Assembly (NCBI GenBank): GCA_014529385.2
Contig: CM043970.1
Location: forward strand, 44,126,779-44,190,778
Reading direction: 5' to 3'
From: Adiantum capillus-veneris
Taxonomy: Eukaryota > Streptophyta > Polypodiopsida > Polypodiales > Pteridaceae
DNA: 64,000 nt
Every line of letters starts with the position of its first letter. Position 1 is the stretch's first letter. The position numbers were made by a program, and so were the translations under genes. The notes beneath the pieces were generated by a model that did no database searches, was not told the origin of the DNA, and saw only the letters and a list, made by a program, of their open reading frames with translations. Shown here piece after piece: positions 45,601 to 58,261 of the stretch.

Positions 45601-47329
45601 AATTAGGATTTACATAGAGTATCACTTCACTAGCTTGGCGAGGATGGACGCGACTTGTCGTTGGGGTTAAGATTTCATGTGTCCACATAGGAGCTTCCAA
45701 ACACAAACATAGGCGGGGCTTTGGTATTACCCAGAACCAGCAGAGAAGCAGACAGAGAAAAGTTGAAGTACCGCTAAAAAGCCAGGACCAGATAAAGAAA
45801 AGTCGACAAAATCTCTTACACTAGAGAGAACCTATTAAACCATCAACCCTTAAAATTTTTCCTTGTAGCCGCATCAAGCGTGTAGGCGAACATCTTCCTA
45901 TATACTAAAATAAGATAAAGAAAGAGCAAATACTGGCAAGCCTAGTTTATTGTATAGCTGAGGGTCCAAACTAAACCAAGGCAAGCAGTAACCAGTAAAG
46001 AAACCGAGCTGGTGGCGAGCCACAAAAAAACTGTCAGCAATCTTATAGGTAGGTGATGTAAGAAGGTAATAGAGATCAAGTAAAAATGTTAAAAATACTA
46101 CATCAATAGGGTAAGTGATGCTATTCAACATTTACAAATCTTTTCAAGATAGGGCAGCTCCTCGAAAACTAGTACTCAATATGACAGTGAGCTTACACTT
46201 ATCAAAAAGTTTAGTGAAACAGACCCCGGAACTGAGCCACATTCGATCTAAAGTATGTCCGATTAGCGATAGTAACTCAAACTAGGAATTTTACTAATTA
46301 CCCAAGCATTTTTACAGTCATATAAAACCAGCTCGACACAATCAAGAAGGTTTTGAAGATTTGTTTATCCTCCGAAACTTTTCAAAAACTTGCAGTACCT
46401 CAGTTTCCAGCACATAATCAATATTGAGCAATTATTTTACGGAAATCATCAACAGCAACCCACATAGAATCACAACCTCCAATCCATCATAAATCCATCC
46501 AATGAGCAGTAGTTAAAACCATAAAGCATGCTATCTAACTTAAGTTTATCCCATTACTCATAAACTTAACTAAATCCGCTCAACCCCATTTTAAAAGCAA
46601 GCCGAGTGACAAAATTTTTAAAAACTAAAGCACCTCTAAACTCGGAGGAGAAGACAACTCCACAGCCGCATTCTCTTTAATTTTAGGCATGTTGCAGTCC
46701 CCACAGTTAACAATCACATAACAATTGCTAAGTGAGTTTAGTACTCGCCTGATCACATTCCGTGTGGAATTTATAGACGACACAGTCCAGCTGTATGTGA
46801 TAAGACCAGACAGTAGCCAGCTATCACTGCACTCCTGTTTATTGCTTACAGCCTGGGTCATCAGGGATTGTAATAGTGCAAGATCCGTGAGTTGTAAGCG
46901 CAGAAGCCGCTAGTTAGTGTAAAAACCTTTCTTAAACAGAAGGTAGCTTGCGATAGAGCATCCAAAAGGACAGGGTCACAATATGCAGGCGGTAGCAAGA
47001 ACATGCCATACCGGTGATACAAAAGGTTAGGGTTAATAGGCAGCATGGACTCACTATTATAATAATTACAAAAATGAGGCTAAAAATGAATCCCATTACC
47101 ATTTACTGCTAGTGAAAAAAATAAGAGAAATAGTAAGTGGCAGTAGCTAGTTAAGACTTTTTTAACTAAAGCCGAAGCCCGCCTCAAAAGATTTTTTATG
47201 CGGTAAGGACTCCAACATTAGAAGGATTCTGACGAATAATTACAAATAATATCGACATATTATAAGATACTAATATCAGTCGGATTACCAAATAGGTATG
47301 TTCGAAGGGGAATATAAGGCATGAAAAAA
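45601..47329. other. Unassigned region with several short minus-strand frames
   Basis: Less AT-rich and less repetitive than its neighbours. Minus frames at 45898-46131 (77 codons, hydrophobic; LLDLYYLLTS, FFTGYCLPWF), 46625-46861 and 46861-47046 are open but show no family I recognise. They could be exons of a decayed gene, organelle-derived DNA or chance. Confidence 0.35.
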
Positions 47330-47509
47330 AGTTATAGTGTTACAGTATTCAAGAAGCGAGGGCACATAAGGAGGGTATTTAGTACGGATAACATCCAAAA
47401 AGAGGTTGAAATGAGGGTCTGCATAAGACATGCATATTCTATCGCAAAATGCATTGTAACCAACATGGACACTTCTTATCTTACAGCAGCTTACAAGTTT
47501 CTTCCATAG
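47321..47509 (+). pseudogene. Relict reading frame at the left end of the array
   Basis: 62 codons open here, with VFKKRGHIRRVFSTDN and IRHAYSIAKCIV. In all later units the R codon of KKRGH (CGA, 47357-47359) is a stop (TGA or TAA). This suggests that the frame was once coding and is best preserved in this edge copy. The preceding part of the same frame can be followed in other units (EFLKGLLLFLLVN, LFQKKRV). I do not recognise the family. Confidence 0.4.
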
Positions 47510-47544
47510 ATTGTCTTTAGCTGTATCTTTATACTTTATCAGCT

Positions 47545-47948
47545 ATGGCTTATATTCAAGAAGAGGCATTAGCGTAATCTCTTGCTCATTTGCAACAGTC
47601 AAGAGATTCAATCTGGGAGACCACCATACTCCATTATGAGTGTCTTCTAGTCCCTCAATTAGGAGCATCTGTACAAAATGGTGGACATATCAAATTAGAA
47701 TAGCACGGGTGACCCTTTGGGGTCGAGAACACTTCGAGAATAACATCCATCTGGCGATGGTCAGGGAAGCCCTAGGTATAGGGCCACAGTATTATTATGT
47801 TGGACACTTAATAAAGCGTGGATTTACTGATCGGTTATATTTGCTAGCACAGTTTCTACCACATCATAAAATCTATTTGTATCCTCATTTGGCATACCCT
47901 TACGAGGATACTTTAACCAGACACCCTATACCAAAGACTTTGGAGTGA
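47545..47948 (+). pseudogene. Second relict frame of the satellite unit, leftmost copy
   Basis: ATG at 47545 gives MAYIQEEALA, then a TAA (47575-47577) present in all units where this part exists. The same frame continues as SLAHLQQSRDSIWETT and LLVPQLGASVQNGGH. A frame change leads to VTLWGREHFENNIHLAMV, LIKRGFTDRLYLLAQF and a stop at 47946-47948. Later copies are shorter because AAAATC has lost a base and the C-terminus becomes KYICILIW. No known family recognised, but it reads like decayed coding sequence. Confidence 0.4.
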
Positions 47949-48205
47949 TTTTAGTTAACCATATCTTACCTTTGGTTGAGCGCACAAACATTTGTTACTA
48001 TTGTGATAGCTGCCTGTGTGATCATGTAATGGATGGGTTAAATGAGATGTAATGGTGAAAAAAAGAAAAAAAGTTTTATAGACTCAACGCCATTCTTTTT
48101 TATTATAATTATTTGTAGTGAAACATGAGTAAGGATCAATGCAATTCTGTGTTTGTGTGTGTGTGTGTGTGTATGCCCACTCATTCCGAGGCACCATATT
48201 CTATG

Positions 48206-48240
48206 AGGTAGTAGAACCCAAGAAAATGGGCCTACTACCT
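48206..48240. repeat. Hairpin repeated in every satellite unit (first copy)
   Basis: AGGTAGTAG-AA-CCCA, loop AGAAAA, TGGG-C-CTACTACCT: nine plus four complementary pairs with a small bulge. The same stem is found after each GT tract in all units. Confidence 0.85.
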
Positions 48241-48630
48241 TGACAAGAGAAAAAAATCTTTCAAAAATAAAGGGTTTTCTTTACAAAAATATTTATTGAA
48301 GAGTATTTAATTCTGGTTCTAATGAGACTATTCAAGTTTTGTAGGTCATACTTAAGGCCGGACCATTTACGCATTTTTATGGAATTGTAGATACATGCAA
48401 CAAGGTCTTCCCATTATTGATAAACTTGGTAATCAGAGTGTTGATTTATTCATATGCTGAAACGCTGTCTGACGAGGCATAAACTATAAGGAACATCATT
48501 CCTAGACATGTGTGTAAGGAGTTTTTAAAGGGTCTATTGCTTTTCCTTTTGGTAAATAGAGAGGATTTGATCTTCAGATTTCCTCTTTTCCAAAAGAAAC
48601 GAGTACAAAAATTACCCAAGAATGGGGGAG

Positions 48631-48634
48631 TTAA
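48631..48634. repeat. TTAA target duplication, left copy
   Basis: TTAA at 48631-48634 and 49975-49978 flank the 1340 bp element. Sister units have a single TTAA in the context GGGGGAGTTAAAGTAATC. Confidence 0.93.
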
Positions 48635-49974
48635 CACTAGAATGGTAACAGGACACTTTTATGTCCTTGGACACTTTTGTGTCCTGTTAAGTGACCATTT
48701 TTCTTGAATTATTTGAAGAGTATGAAAATGAATTTCTAGGTGCTATATATCCACAAAGTTGCCTTATGAGCTGAAAAAAACTTAGCATTTTTTTTGGAGT
48801 ATCGATCTCACGATTGACCTTACTCTTGCACAACATTTTTGAACCTAAACTGTGTGAAAAAACGGGTCATGTTTTTGGTTGTTTTTTAATTTTTGGCAAC
48901 TATACCACTCTAAACTTTATGTTTTTGAGGTTTAGATGGATAGAGGTTAGGCCTACATAGTTCTCAACATGTTTTGATGCTTGTAGAGAGAGCTAAGTGT
49001 TAAAGTTGAAAGTTATGACCAATTTACAAGAATTGCATAATCCTATTTTTTGGTCAAAATTAGCACTTTTATGATTTTTTTGGTGGCTTTCTTGATATCC
49101 AAATCCAATTTTGATTGTGTAAGTGTAATGTATAACATAAAGCTAATCTTCCTTGAGTTTTGGGGGACCTAATATGCTATATTGCATAGTATATGATGAT
49201 GGTTGAGTTTTTTGATTGCTAAAGAATACGATACATTTTAGAGTACCAAGTATAACTTTCTCAATATTGCTAGTTTCTTAGGCCAATTGTGTGTATTTTG
49301 TAGGTATTAACCATATCTAATCATAGACTACGAACTTGGCTAGATATTCAGTAGTTTCTATGGGTTTCTAGAGGTCATAATGCTAAACCCAATTTTTTCA
49401 TTTTTGCTGTATTTAACACTTTATCATTGCCCCCAAGGTTCCAATTGTAAGAGATCCATTATCCTTTTGACATTCTCCATGGCTCCTTTTGAATCCAAAG
49501 GCCCAAAGAGAGCTAAGAAAACATGTATATAGTATCTGTATTGAGCGTGACTATAGAAACTTTGATGATAGGTCCGCAGAATGGCAAAAATGCAACTTTT
49601 TTGTACCTATTTTTTTTGTCCCAAAAAAAAAATAGTAAGGTAAAATCAACCATATGTTTTGGTCACCAACCCATTGAAGTTAACGGGGCATTTTATCTCA
49701 GGTCCTAGAAAAATCCCCACTCTTATTTATATGCAATCAACCGTAAGAAATTGCTGTTTTGGGAAAAATGCACTGGTCAATCAACTTTGGAGGCTTGTAG
49801 TGACCAAGGGATGAGAAAAATTACAAGTTTCTCATTTTTTCCATATGAAGTAGTTATTGAACTATGAGCTCATGAAAGTATTTTTCAAAATGAGTGGATC
49901 TACTTTGGTTTTGGATTTTTTTCCCAAAACCCTGAAAGGACACTTTTATGTCCTGTTAGGTTACCATTCTAGTG
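48635..49974. mobile_element. Inverted-repeat DNA transposon (1340 bp) with TTAA duplication, non-autonomous
   Basis: Perfect 15 bp terminal inverted repeats CACTAGAATGGTAAC / GTTACCATTCTAGTG. Just inside each end is a palindrome of the type AGGACA-CTTTTATG-TCCT; a second similar one (GGACACTTTTGTGTCC) lies at the left end only. The interior is AT-rich with no frame longer than about 60 codons, so no transposase. Empty sites in the other array units give the exact borders. TTAA duplication is known for piggyBac and Kolobok elements, whereas the CACTA...TAGTG ends resemble the CACTA superfamily, which makes 3 bp duplications. The superfamily is therefore open. Confidence 0.9.
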
Positions 49975-50352
49975 TTAAAGTAATCTCAACATTCAAGAAG
50001 TGAGGGCACATAAGGAGGGTATTTAGTACTGATAACATCCAAAAAGAGGTTGCAATGAGGGTCTCTATAAGACATGCATATTCTATCGCAAAATGCATTG
50101 TAACCAACATGGGCACTTCTTATCTTACAGCAGCTTACAAGTTTCTTCCATAGCTTGTGTTTAGCTGTATCTTTATACTTTATCAGCTATGGCTTATATT
50201 CAAGAAGAGGAATTAGCGTAATCTCTTGCTCATTTGCAGCAGTCAAGAGATTCAATCTGGGAGACCACCATACTCCATTATGAGCATCTTTTAGACCCTC
50301 AATTAGGAGCATCTGTACGAAATGGTGGACATATCAAAATAGAATAACACAG

Positions 50353-51652
50353 GTGACCCTTTGGGGTCGAGAACACTTCAAGAATAACATCCATCTGGCA
50401 ATGGTCAGGGAAGCCCTAGGTATAGGGCCACAATATTATAATGTTGGACACTTAATAAAGCGTGCATTTACTGATCGGTTATATTTGCTAGCACAGTTTC
50501 TATCACATCATAAAATATATTTGTATCCTCATTTGGCATACCCTTACGAGGATACTTTAACCAGACACCCTATACCAAAGAGTTTGGAGTGATTCTAGTT
50601 AACTATATCTTACCTTTGGCTGAGTGCACAAACATTTGTTACTATTGTGAGAGCTGCCTGTGTGATCATGTAATGGATGGGTTAAAGGAGATGTAATGGT
50701 GAAAAAAACAAAAAATGTTTTATAGACTCAACACCGTTTTTTTTCATTATAATTATTTGTAGTGAAACATGAGTAAGGATCAATTCAGTTGTGTGTTTGT
50801 GTGTGTGTGTGTGTGTATGCCCACTCATTCCAAGGCACCATATTCTATGAGGTAGTAGAACCCAAGAAAATGGGCCTACTACCTTGACAAGAGAAAAAAA
50901 GCTTTCGAAAAGAAAGGGTTTTCTTTACAAAAATATTTATTGAAGGGTATTTAATTATGGTTCTAATGAGACTATTCAAGTTTTGTAGGTCATACTTAAG
51001 GCCGGACCATTTACGCATTTTTAAGGAATTGTAGATACATGGAACAAGGTCTTCCCATTATTGATAAACTTGGTAATCAGAGTGTTAATTTCTTCATATG
51101 CTAAAAAGCTGTCTGACGAGGCATAAACTATAAGGAACATCATTCCTAGACATGTGTGTAAGGAGTTTTTAAAGGGTCTATTGCTTTTCCTTTTGGTAAA
51201 TACAGAGGATTTGATCTTCAGATTTTCTCTTTTCCAAAAGAAACGAGTATAAAAATTACCCAAGAATGGGGGAGTTAAAGTAATCTCGATATTCAAGAAG
51301 TGAGGGCACATAAGGAGGGTATTTAGTACTGATAACATCCAAAAAGAGGTTGCAATGAGGGTCTGCATAAGACATGCATATTCTATCGCAAAATGCATTG
51401 TAACCAACATGGGCACTTCTTATCTTACAGCAGCTTACAAGTTTCTTCCATAGCTTGTCTTTAGCTGTATCTTTATACTTTATCAACTATGGCTTATATT
51501 CAAGAAGAGGCATTAGCGTAATCTCTTGCTCATTTGCAGGAGTTAAGAGAGTCAATCTGGGAGACCACCATAGTCCATTATGAGCGTCTTTTAGTCCCTC
51601 AATTAGGAGCATCTGTACGCAATGGTGGACATATCAAAATAGAATAACACAG
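50353..51652. repeat. Satellite unit R2 (1300 bp)
   Basis: Full unit, GT tract near 50793-50816. Retains the longer C-terminus of the landmark frame (IYLYPHLAYPYED), like R1. Confidence 0.93.
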
Positions 51653-52089
51653 GTGCCCCTTTGGGGTCGAGAACACTTCAAGAATAACATCCATCTGGCA
51701 ATGGTCAGGGAAGCCCTAGGTATAGGGCCACAGTATTATAATGTTGGACACTTAATAAAGCGTGGATTTACTGATCGGTTATATTTGCTAGCACAGTTTC
51801 TACCACATCATAAATATATTTGTATCCTCATTTGGCATACCCTTAGGAGGATACTTTAACTAGACACCCTATACGAAAGAGTTTGGAGTGATTCTAGTTA
51901 ACCATATCTTACCTTTGACTGAGCGCACAAACATTTGTTACTATTGTGACAGCTGCCTGTGTGATCATGTAACGGATGGGTTAAATGAGATGTAATGGTG
52001 AAAAAAAGAAAACAAGTTTTATAGACTCAATGCCATTCTTTTTCAGTATAATTATTTGTAGTGAAACAGGAGTAAGGATCAATGCAATT

Positions 52090-52123
<34 letters not shown>

Positions 52124-52958
52124 ATGCCCACTCATTCCCAGGCACCATATTTTATGAGGTAGTAGAACCCAAGAAAATGGGCCTACTACCTTGATAAGAG
52201 AAAAAAAGCTTTCGAAAAGAAAGGGTTTTCTTTACAAAAATATTTATTGAAGAGTATTTTATTCTGGTTTAATGAGACTATTCAAGTTTTGTAGGTCATA
52301 CTTAAGGCCGGACCATTTACGCATTTTTAAGGAATTGTAGATACATGCAACAAGGTCTTCCCAATTTTGATAAACTTGGTAATCAGAGTGTTGATTTTTT
52401 CATATGCTGAAAAGCTCTCTGACGAGGCATAAACTATAAGGAACATCATTCCTAGACATGTGTGTAAGGAGTTTTTAAAGGGTCTATTGCTTTTGCTTTT
52501 GGTAAATATAGACGATTTGATCTTCAGATTTTCTCTTTTCCAAAAGAAACGAGTATAAAAATTACCCAAGAATGGGGGAGTTAAAGTAATCTCGATATTC
52601 AAGAAGTAAGGGCACATAAGGAGGGTATTTAGTACTGATAACATCCAAAAAGAGGTTGCAATGAGGGTCTGCATAAGACATGCATATTCTATCACAAAAT
52701 GCATTGTAACCAACATTTGCACTTCTTATCTTACAGCAGCTTACAAGTTTCTTCCATAGCTTGCCTTTAGCCGTATCTTTATACTTTATCAGCTATGGCT
52801 TATATTCAAGAAGAGGCATTAGCGTAATCTCTTGCTCATTTGCAGCAGTCAAGAGAGTCAATCTGGGAGACCACCATAGTCCATTATGAGCATCTTTTAG
52901 TCCCTCAATCAGGAACATCTGTACGAAATGGTGGACATATCAAAATAGAATAACACGG
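51653..52958. repeat. Satellite unit R3 (1306 bp)
   Basis: Full unit. GT tract near 52089-52124. First unit with the KYICILIW version of the landmark frame. The landmark reads GTGCCCCTTTGG. Confidence 0.93.
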
Positions 52959-53395
52959 GTGACCCTTTGGGGTCGAGAACACTTCAAGAATAACATCCAT
53001 CTGGCAATGGTTAGGGAAGCCCTCAGTATAGGGACAAAGTATTATAATGTTGGACACTTAATAAAGCGTGGATTTACTGATCGGTTATCTTTGCTAGCAC
53101 AGTTTCTACCACATCATAAATATATTTGTATCCTCATTTGGCATACCCTTAGGAGGATACTTTAACTAGACACCCTATACGAAAGAGTTTGGAGTGATTC
53201 TAGTTAACCATATCTTACCTTTGACTGAGCGCACAAACATTTGTTACTATTGTGACAGCTGCCTGTGTGATCATGTAATGGATGGGTTAAATGAGATGTA
53301 ATGGTGAAAAAAAGAAAACAAGTTTTATAGACTCAATGCCATTCTTTTTCAGTATAATTATTTGTAGTGAAACAGGAGTAAGGATCAATGCAATT

Positions 53396-53434
<39 letters not shown>

Positions 53435-54266
53435 CCCACTCATTCCCAGGCACCATATTTTATGAGGTAGTAGAACCCAAGAAAATGGGCCTACTACCTT
53501 GATAAGAGAAAAAAAGCTTTCGAAAAGAAAGGGTTTTCTTTACAAAAATATTTATTGACGAGTATTTTATTCTGGTTTAATGAGACTATTCAAGTTTTGT
53601 AGGTCATACTTAAGGCCGGACCATTTACGCATTTTTAAGGAATTGTAGATACATGCAACAAGGTCTTCCCAATTTTGATAAACTTGGTAATCAGAGTGTT
53701 GATTTTTTCATATGCTGAAAAGCTCTCTGACGAGGCATAAACTATAAGGAACGTCATTCCTAGACATGTGTGTAAGGAGTTTTTAAAGGGTCTATTGCTT
53801 TTGCTTTTGGTAAATATAGAGGATTTGATCTTCAGATTTTCTCTTTTCCAAAAGAAACGAGTATAAAAATTACCCAAGAATGGGGGAGTTAAAGTAATCT
53901 CGATATTCACGAAGTAAGGGCAAATAAGGAGGGTATTTAGTACTGATAACATCCAAAAAGAGGTTGCAATGAGGGTCTGCATAAGACATGCATATTCTAT
54001 CACAAAATGCATTGTAACCAACATGGGCACTTCTTATCTTACAGCAGCTTACAAGTTTCTTCCATAGCTTGTTTTTAGCTGTATCTTTATACTTTATCAG
54101 CTATGTCTTATATTCAAGAAGAGGCATTAGCGTAATCTCTTGCTCATTTGCAGCAGTCAAGAGAGTCAATCTGGGAGACCACCATAGTCCATTATGAGCA
54201 TCTTTTAGTCCCTCAATCAGGAACATCTGTACGAAATGGTGGACATATCAAAATAGAATAACACGG
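52959..54266. repeat. Satellite unit R4 (1308 bp, type A)
   Basis: Carries the variants EALSIG and DRLSLL in the landmark frame, shared only with R8. Confidence 0.93.
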
Positions 54267-54706
54267 GTGACCCTTTGGGGTCGAGAACACTTCAAGAATA
54301 ACATCCATCTGGCAATGGTTAGGGAAGCCCTAGGTATAGGGACAAAGTATTATAATGTTGGACACTTAATAAAGCGTGGATTTACTGATCGGTTATATTT
54401 GCTAGCACAGTTTCTACCACATCATAAATATATTTGTATCCTCATTTGGCATACCCTTAGGAGGATACTTTAACTAGACACCCTATACGAAAGAGTTTGG
54501 AGTGATTCTAGTTAAACATATCTTACCTTTGGCTGAGCGCACAAACATTTGTTACTATTGTGACAACTGCCTGTGTGATCATGTAATGGATGGGTTAAAT
54601 GAGATGTAATGGTGAAAAACAGAAAACAAGTTTTATAGACTTAATGCCGTTCTTTTTCAGTATAATTATTTGTAGTGAAACATGAGTAAGGATCAATGCA
54701 ATTGTG

Positions 54707-54742
<36 letters not shown>

Positions 54743-55185
54743 CCCACTCATTCCTAGGCACCATATTTTATGAGGTAGTAGAACCCAAGAAAATGGGCCT
54801 ACTACCTTGATAAGAGAAAAAAAGATTTCGAAAAGAAAGGGTTTTCTTTACAAAAATATTTATTGAAGAGTATTTTATTCTGGTTTAATGAGACTATTCA
54901 TGTTTTGTAGGTCATACTTAAGGCCGGACCATTTACGCATTTTTAAGGAATTGTAGATACATGCAACAAGGTCTTCCCATTATTGATAAACTTGGTAATC
55001 AGAGTGTTGATTTCTTCATATGCTGGAAAGCTATCTGACGAGGCATTAGCGTAATCTCTTGCTCATTTGCAGCAATCAAGAGAGTCAATCTGGGAGACCA
55101 CCATACTCCATTATGAGCATCTTTTAGTCCCTCAATTAGGAACATCTGTACGAAATGGTGGACATATCAAAATAGAATAACACGG
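54267..55185. repeat. Satellite unit R5 (919 bp, shortened)
   Basis: Lacks about 385 bp between two GAGGCAT copies. The joint reads CTGACGAGGCATTAGCGTAA at about 55035-55054. R10 has the same deletion. Confidence 0.93.
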
Positions 55186-56483
55186 GTGACCCTTTGGGGT
55201 CGAGAACACTTCAAGAATAACATCCATCTGGCAATGGTCATGGAAGCCCTAGGTATAGGGACAAAGTATTATAATGTTGGACAGTTAATAAAGCGTGGAT
55301 TTACTGATCGGTTATATTTGCTAGCACAGTTTCTACCACATCATAAATATATTTGTATCCTCATCTGGCATACCCTTAGGAGGATACTGTAACCAGACAC
55401 CCTATACAAAAGATTTTGGAGTGATTCTAGTTAACCATATCTTACCTTTGGCTGAGCGCACAAACATTTGTTACTATTGTGACAGCTGCTTGTGTGATCA
55501 TGTAATGGATGGGTTAAATGAGATGTAATGGTGAAAAAAAGAAAACAAGTTTTATAGCCTCAATGCCGTTCTTTTTCATTATAATTATTTGTAGTGAAAC
55601 ATGAGTAAGGATCAATGCAATTGTGTGTTTGTGTGTGTGTGTGTGTGTATGCCCACTCATTCCCAGGCACCATATTCTATGAGGTAGTAGAACCCAAGAA
55701 AATGGGCCTACTACCTTGATAAGAGAAAAAAAGCTTTCGAAAAGAAAGGGTTTTCTTTACAAAAATATTGATTGAAGAGTATTTTATTCTGGTTCAATGA
55801 GACTATTCAAGTTTTGTAGGTCATACTTAAGGCCAGACCATTTACGCATTTTGAAGGAATTGTAGATACATGCAACAAGGTCTTCCCATTATTCATAAAC
55901 TTGGTAATCAGAGTGTTGATTTCTTCATATGCTGAAAAGCTGTCTGACGAGGCATAAACTATAACGAACATCATTCCTAGACATGTGTGTAAGGAGTTTT
56001 TAAAGGGTCTATTGCTTTTGCTTTTGGTAAATACAGAGGATTTGATCTTCAGATTTTCTCTTTTCCAAAAGAAACGAGTATAAAAATTACCCAAGAATGG
56101 GGGAGTTAAAGTAATCTCGATATTCAAGAAGTGAGGGCACATAAGGAGGGTATTTAGTACTGATAACATCCAAAAAGAGGTTGCAATGAGGGTCTGCATA
56201 AGACATGCATATTCTATCGCAAAATGCATTGTAACCAACATGGGCACTTCTTATCTTACAGCAGCTTACAAGTTTCTTCCATAGCTTCTCTTTAGCTGTA
56301 TCTTTATACTTTATCAGCTATGGCTTATATTCAAGAAGAGGCATTAGCGTAATCTCTTGCTCATTTGCAGCAATCAAGAGAGTCAATCTGGGAGACCACC
56401 ATACTCCATTATGAGCATCTTTTAGTCCCTCAATTAGGAACATCTGTACGAAATGGTGGACATATCAAAATAGAATAACACGG
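55186..56483. repeat. Satellite unit R6 (1298 bp, type C)
   Basis: Landmark frame with VMEALG and VGQLIKRG, shared only with R11. Confidence 0.93.
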
Positions 56484-57785
56484 GTGACCCTTTGGGGTCG
56501 AGAACACTTCAAGAATAACATCCATCTGGCAATGGTCATGGAAGCCCTAGGTATAGGGACAAAGTATTATAATGTTGGACACTTAATAAAGCGTGGATTT
56601 ACTGATCGGTTATATTTGCTAGCACAGTTTCTACCACATCATAAATATATTTATATGCTCATTTGGCATACCCTTAGGAGGATACTTTAACCAGACACCC
56701 AATACGAAAGAGTTTGGAAGGATTCTAGTTAACCATATCTTACCTTTGGCTGAGCGCACAAACATTTGTTACTATTGTGACAGCTGCTTGTGTGATCATG
56801 TAATGGATGGGTTAAATGAGATGTAATGGTGAAAAAAAGAAAACAAGTTTTATAGCCTCAATGCCTTTCTTTTTCATTATAATTATTTGTAGTGAAACAT
56901 GAGTAACGATCAATGCAATTGTGTGTTTGTGTGTGTGTGTGTGTGTGTGTATGCCCACTCATTCCCAGGCACCATATTCTATGAGGTAGTAGAACCCAAG
57001 AAAATGGGCCTACTACCTTGATAAGAGAAAAAAAGCTTTCGAAAAGAAAGGGTTTTCTTTACAAAAATATTTATTGAAGAGTATTTTATTCTGGTTTAAT
57101 GAGACTATTCAAGTTTTGTAGGTCATACTTAAGGCCGGACCATTTACGCATTTTTAAGGAATTGTAGATACATGCAACAAGGTCTTCCCATTATTGATAA
57201 ACTTGGTAATCAGAGTGTTGATTTCTTCATATGCTGAAAAGCTGTCTGACGAGGCATAAACTATAACGAACATCATTCCTAGACATGTGTGTAAGGAGTT
57301 TTTAAAGGGTCTATTGCTTTTGCTTTTGGTAAATACAGAGGATTTGATCTTCAGATTTTCTCTTTTCCAAAAGAAACGAGTATAAAAATTACCTAAGAAT
57401 GGGGGAGTTAAAGTAATCTCGATATTCAAGAAGTGAGGGCACATAAGGAGGGTATTTAGTACTGATAACATCCAAAAAGAGGTTGCAATGAGGGTCTGCA
57501 TAAGACATGCATATTCTATCGCAAAATGCATTGTAACCAACATGGGCACTTCTTATCTTACAGCAGCTTACAAGTTTTTTACATAGCTTGTCTTTAGCTG
57601 TATCTTTATACTTTATCAGCTATGGCTTATATTCAAGAAGAGGCATTAGCGTAATCTCTTGCTCATTTGCAGCAGTCAAGAGAGTCAATCTGGGAGACCA
57701 CCATAGTCCATTATGAGCATCTTTTAGTCCCTCAATCAGGAACATCTGTACGAAATGGTGGACATATCAAAATAGAATAACACGG
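56484..57785. repeat. Satellite unit R7 (1302 bp, type D)
   Basis: Landmark frame with VMEALG and KYIYMLIW, shared only with R12. Confidence 0.93.
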
Positions 57786-58222
57786 GTGACCCTTTGGGGT
57801 CGAGAACACTTCAAGAATAACATCCATCTGGCAATGGTTAGGGAAGCCCTCAGTATAGGGACAAAGTATTATAATGTTGGACACTTAATAAAGCGTGGAT
57901 TTACTGATCGGTTATCTTTGCTAGCACAGTTTCTACCACATCATAAATATATTTGTATCCTCATTTGGCATACCCTTAGGAGGATACTTTAACTAGACAC
58001 CCTATACGAAAGAGTTTGGAGTGATTCTAGTTAACCATATCTTACCTTTGGCTGAGCGCACAAACATTTGTTACTATTGTGACAGCTGCCTGTGTGATCA
58101 TGTAATGGATGGGTTAAATGAAATGTAATGGTGAAAAAAAAAAAACAAGTTTTATAGACTCAATGCCGTTCTTTTTCAGTATAATTATTTGTAGTGAAAC
58201 AGGAGTAAGGATCAATGCAATT

Positions 58223-58261
<39 letters not shown>

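Larger units (their letters stand above)
47709..50352. repeat. Satellite unit R1, contains the TTAA transposon
   Basis: 2644 bp, or 1300 bp without the 1340 bp element and one TTAA. It has the shortest kind of GT tract (about 48151-48172) and the most sequence differences from the other units. Confidence 0.93.

Noticed and set aside
48204-48216. TGAGGTAGTAG in each satellite unit equals the 5' part of animal let-7 microRNA.
   Set aside because: let-7 is an animal microRNA, the match is 11 bases, and the rest of the stem does not fit. Here the word is simply one arm of the repeat hairpin.
48635-49974. Calling the inserted element a plain CACTA transposon because it starts with CACTA.
   Set aside because: The bases next to the ends are TAA and TTA, not an identical 3 bp pair; only the 4-base TTAA is duplicated symmetrically around the CACTAG termini.
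51021-51416. 131-codon minus-strand open frame present in nearly every satellite unit.
   Set aside because: The units are near-identical copies, so repeated openness is not independent evidence. The opposite strand carries the more convincing relict frame, whose CGA codon decays to stops.
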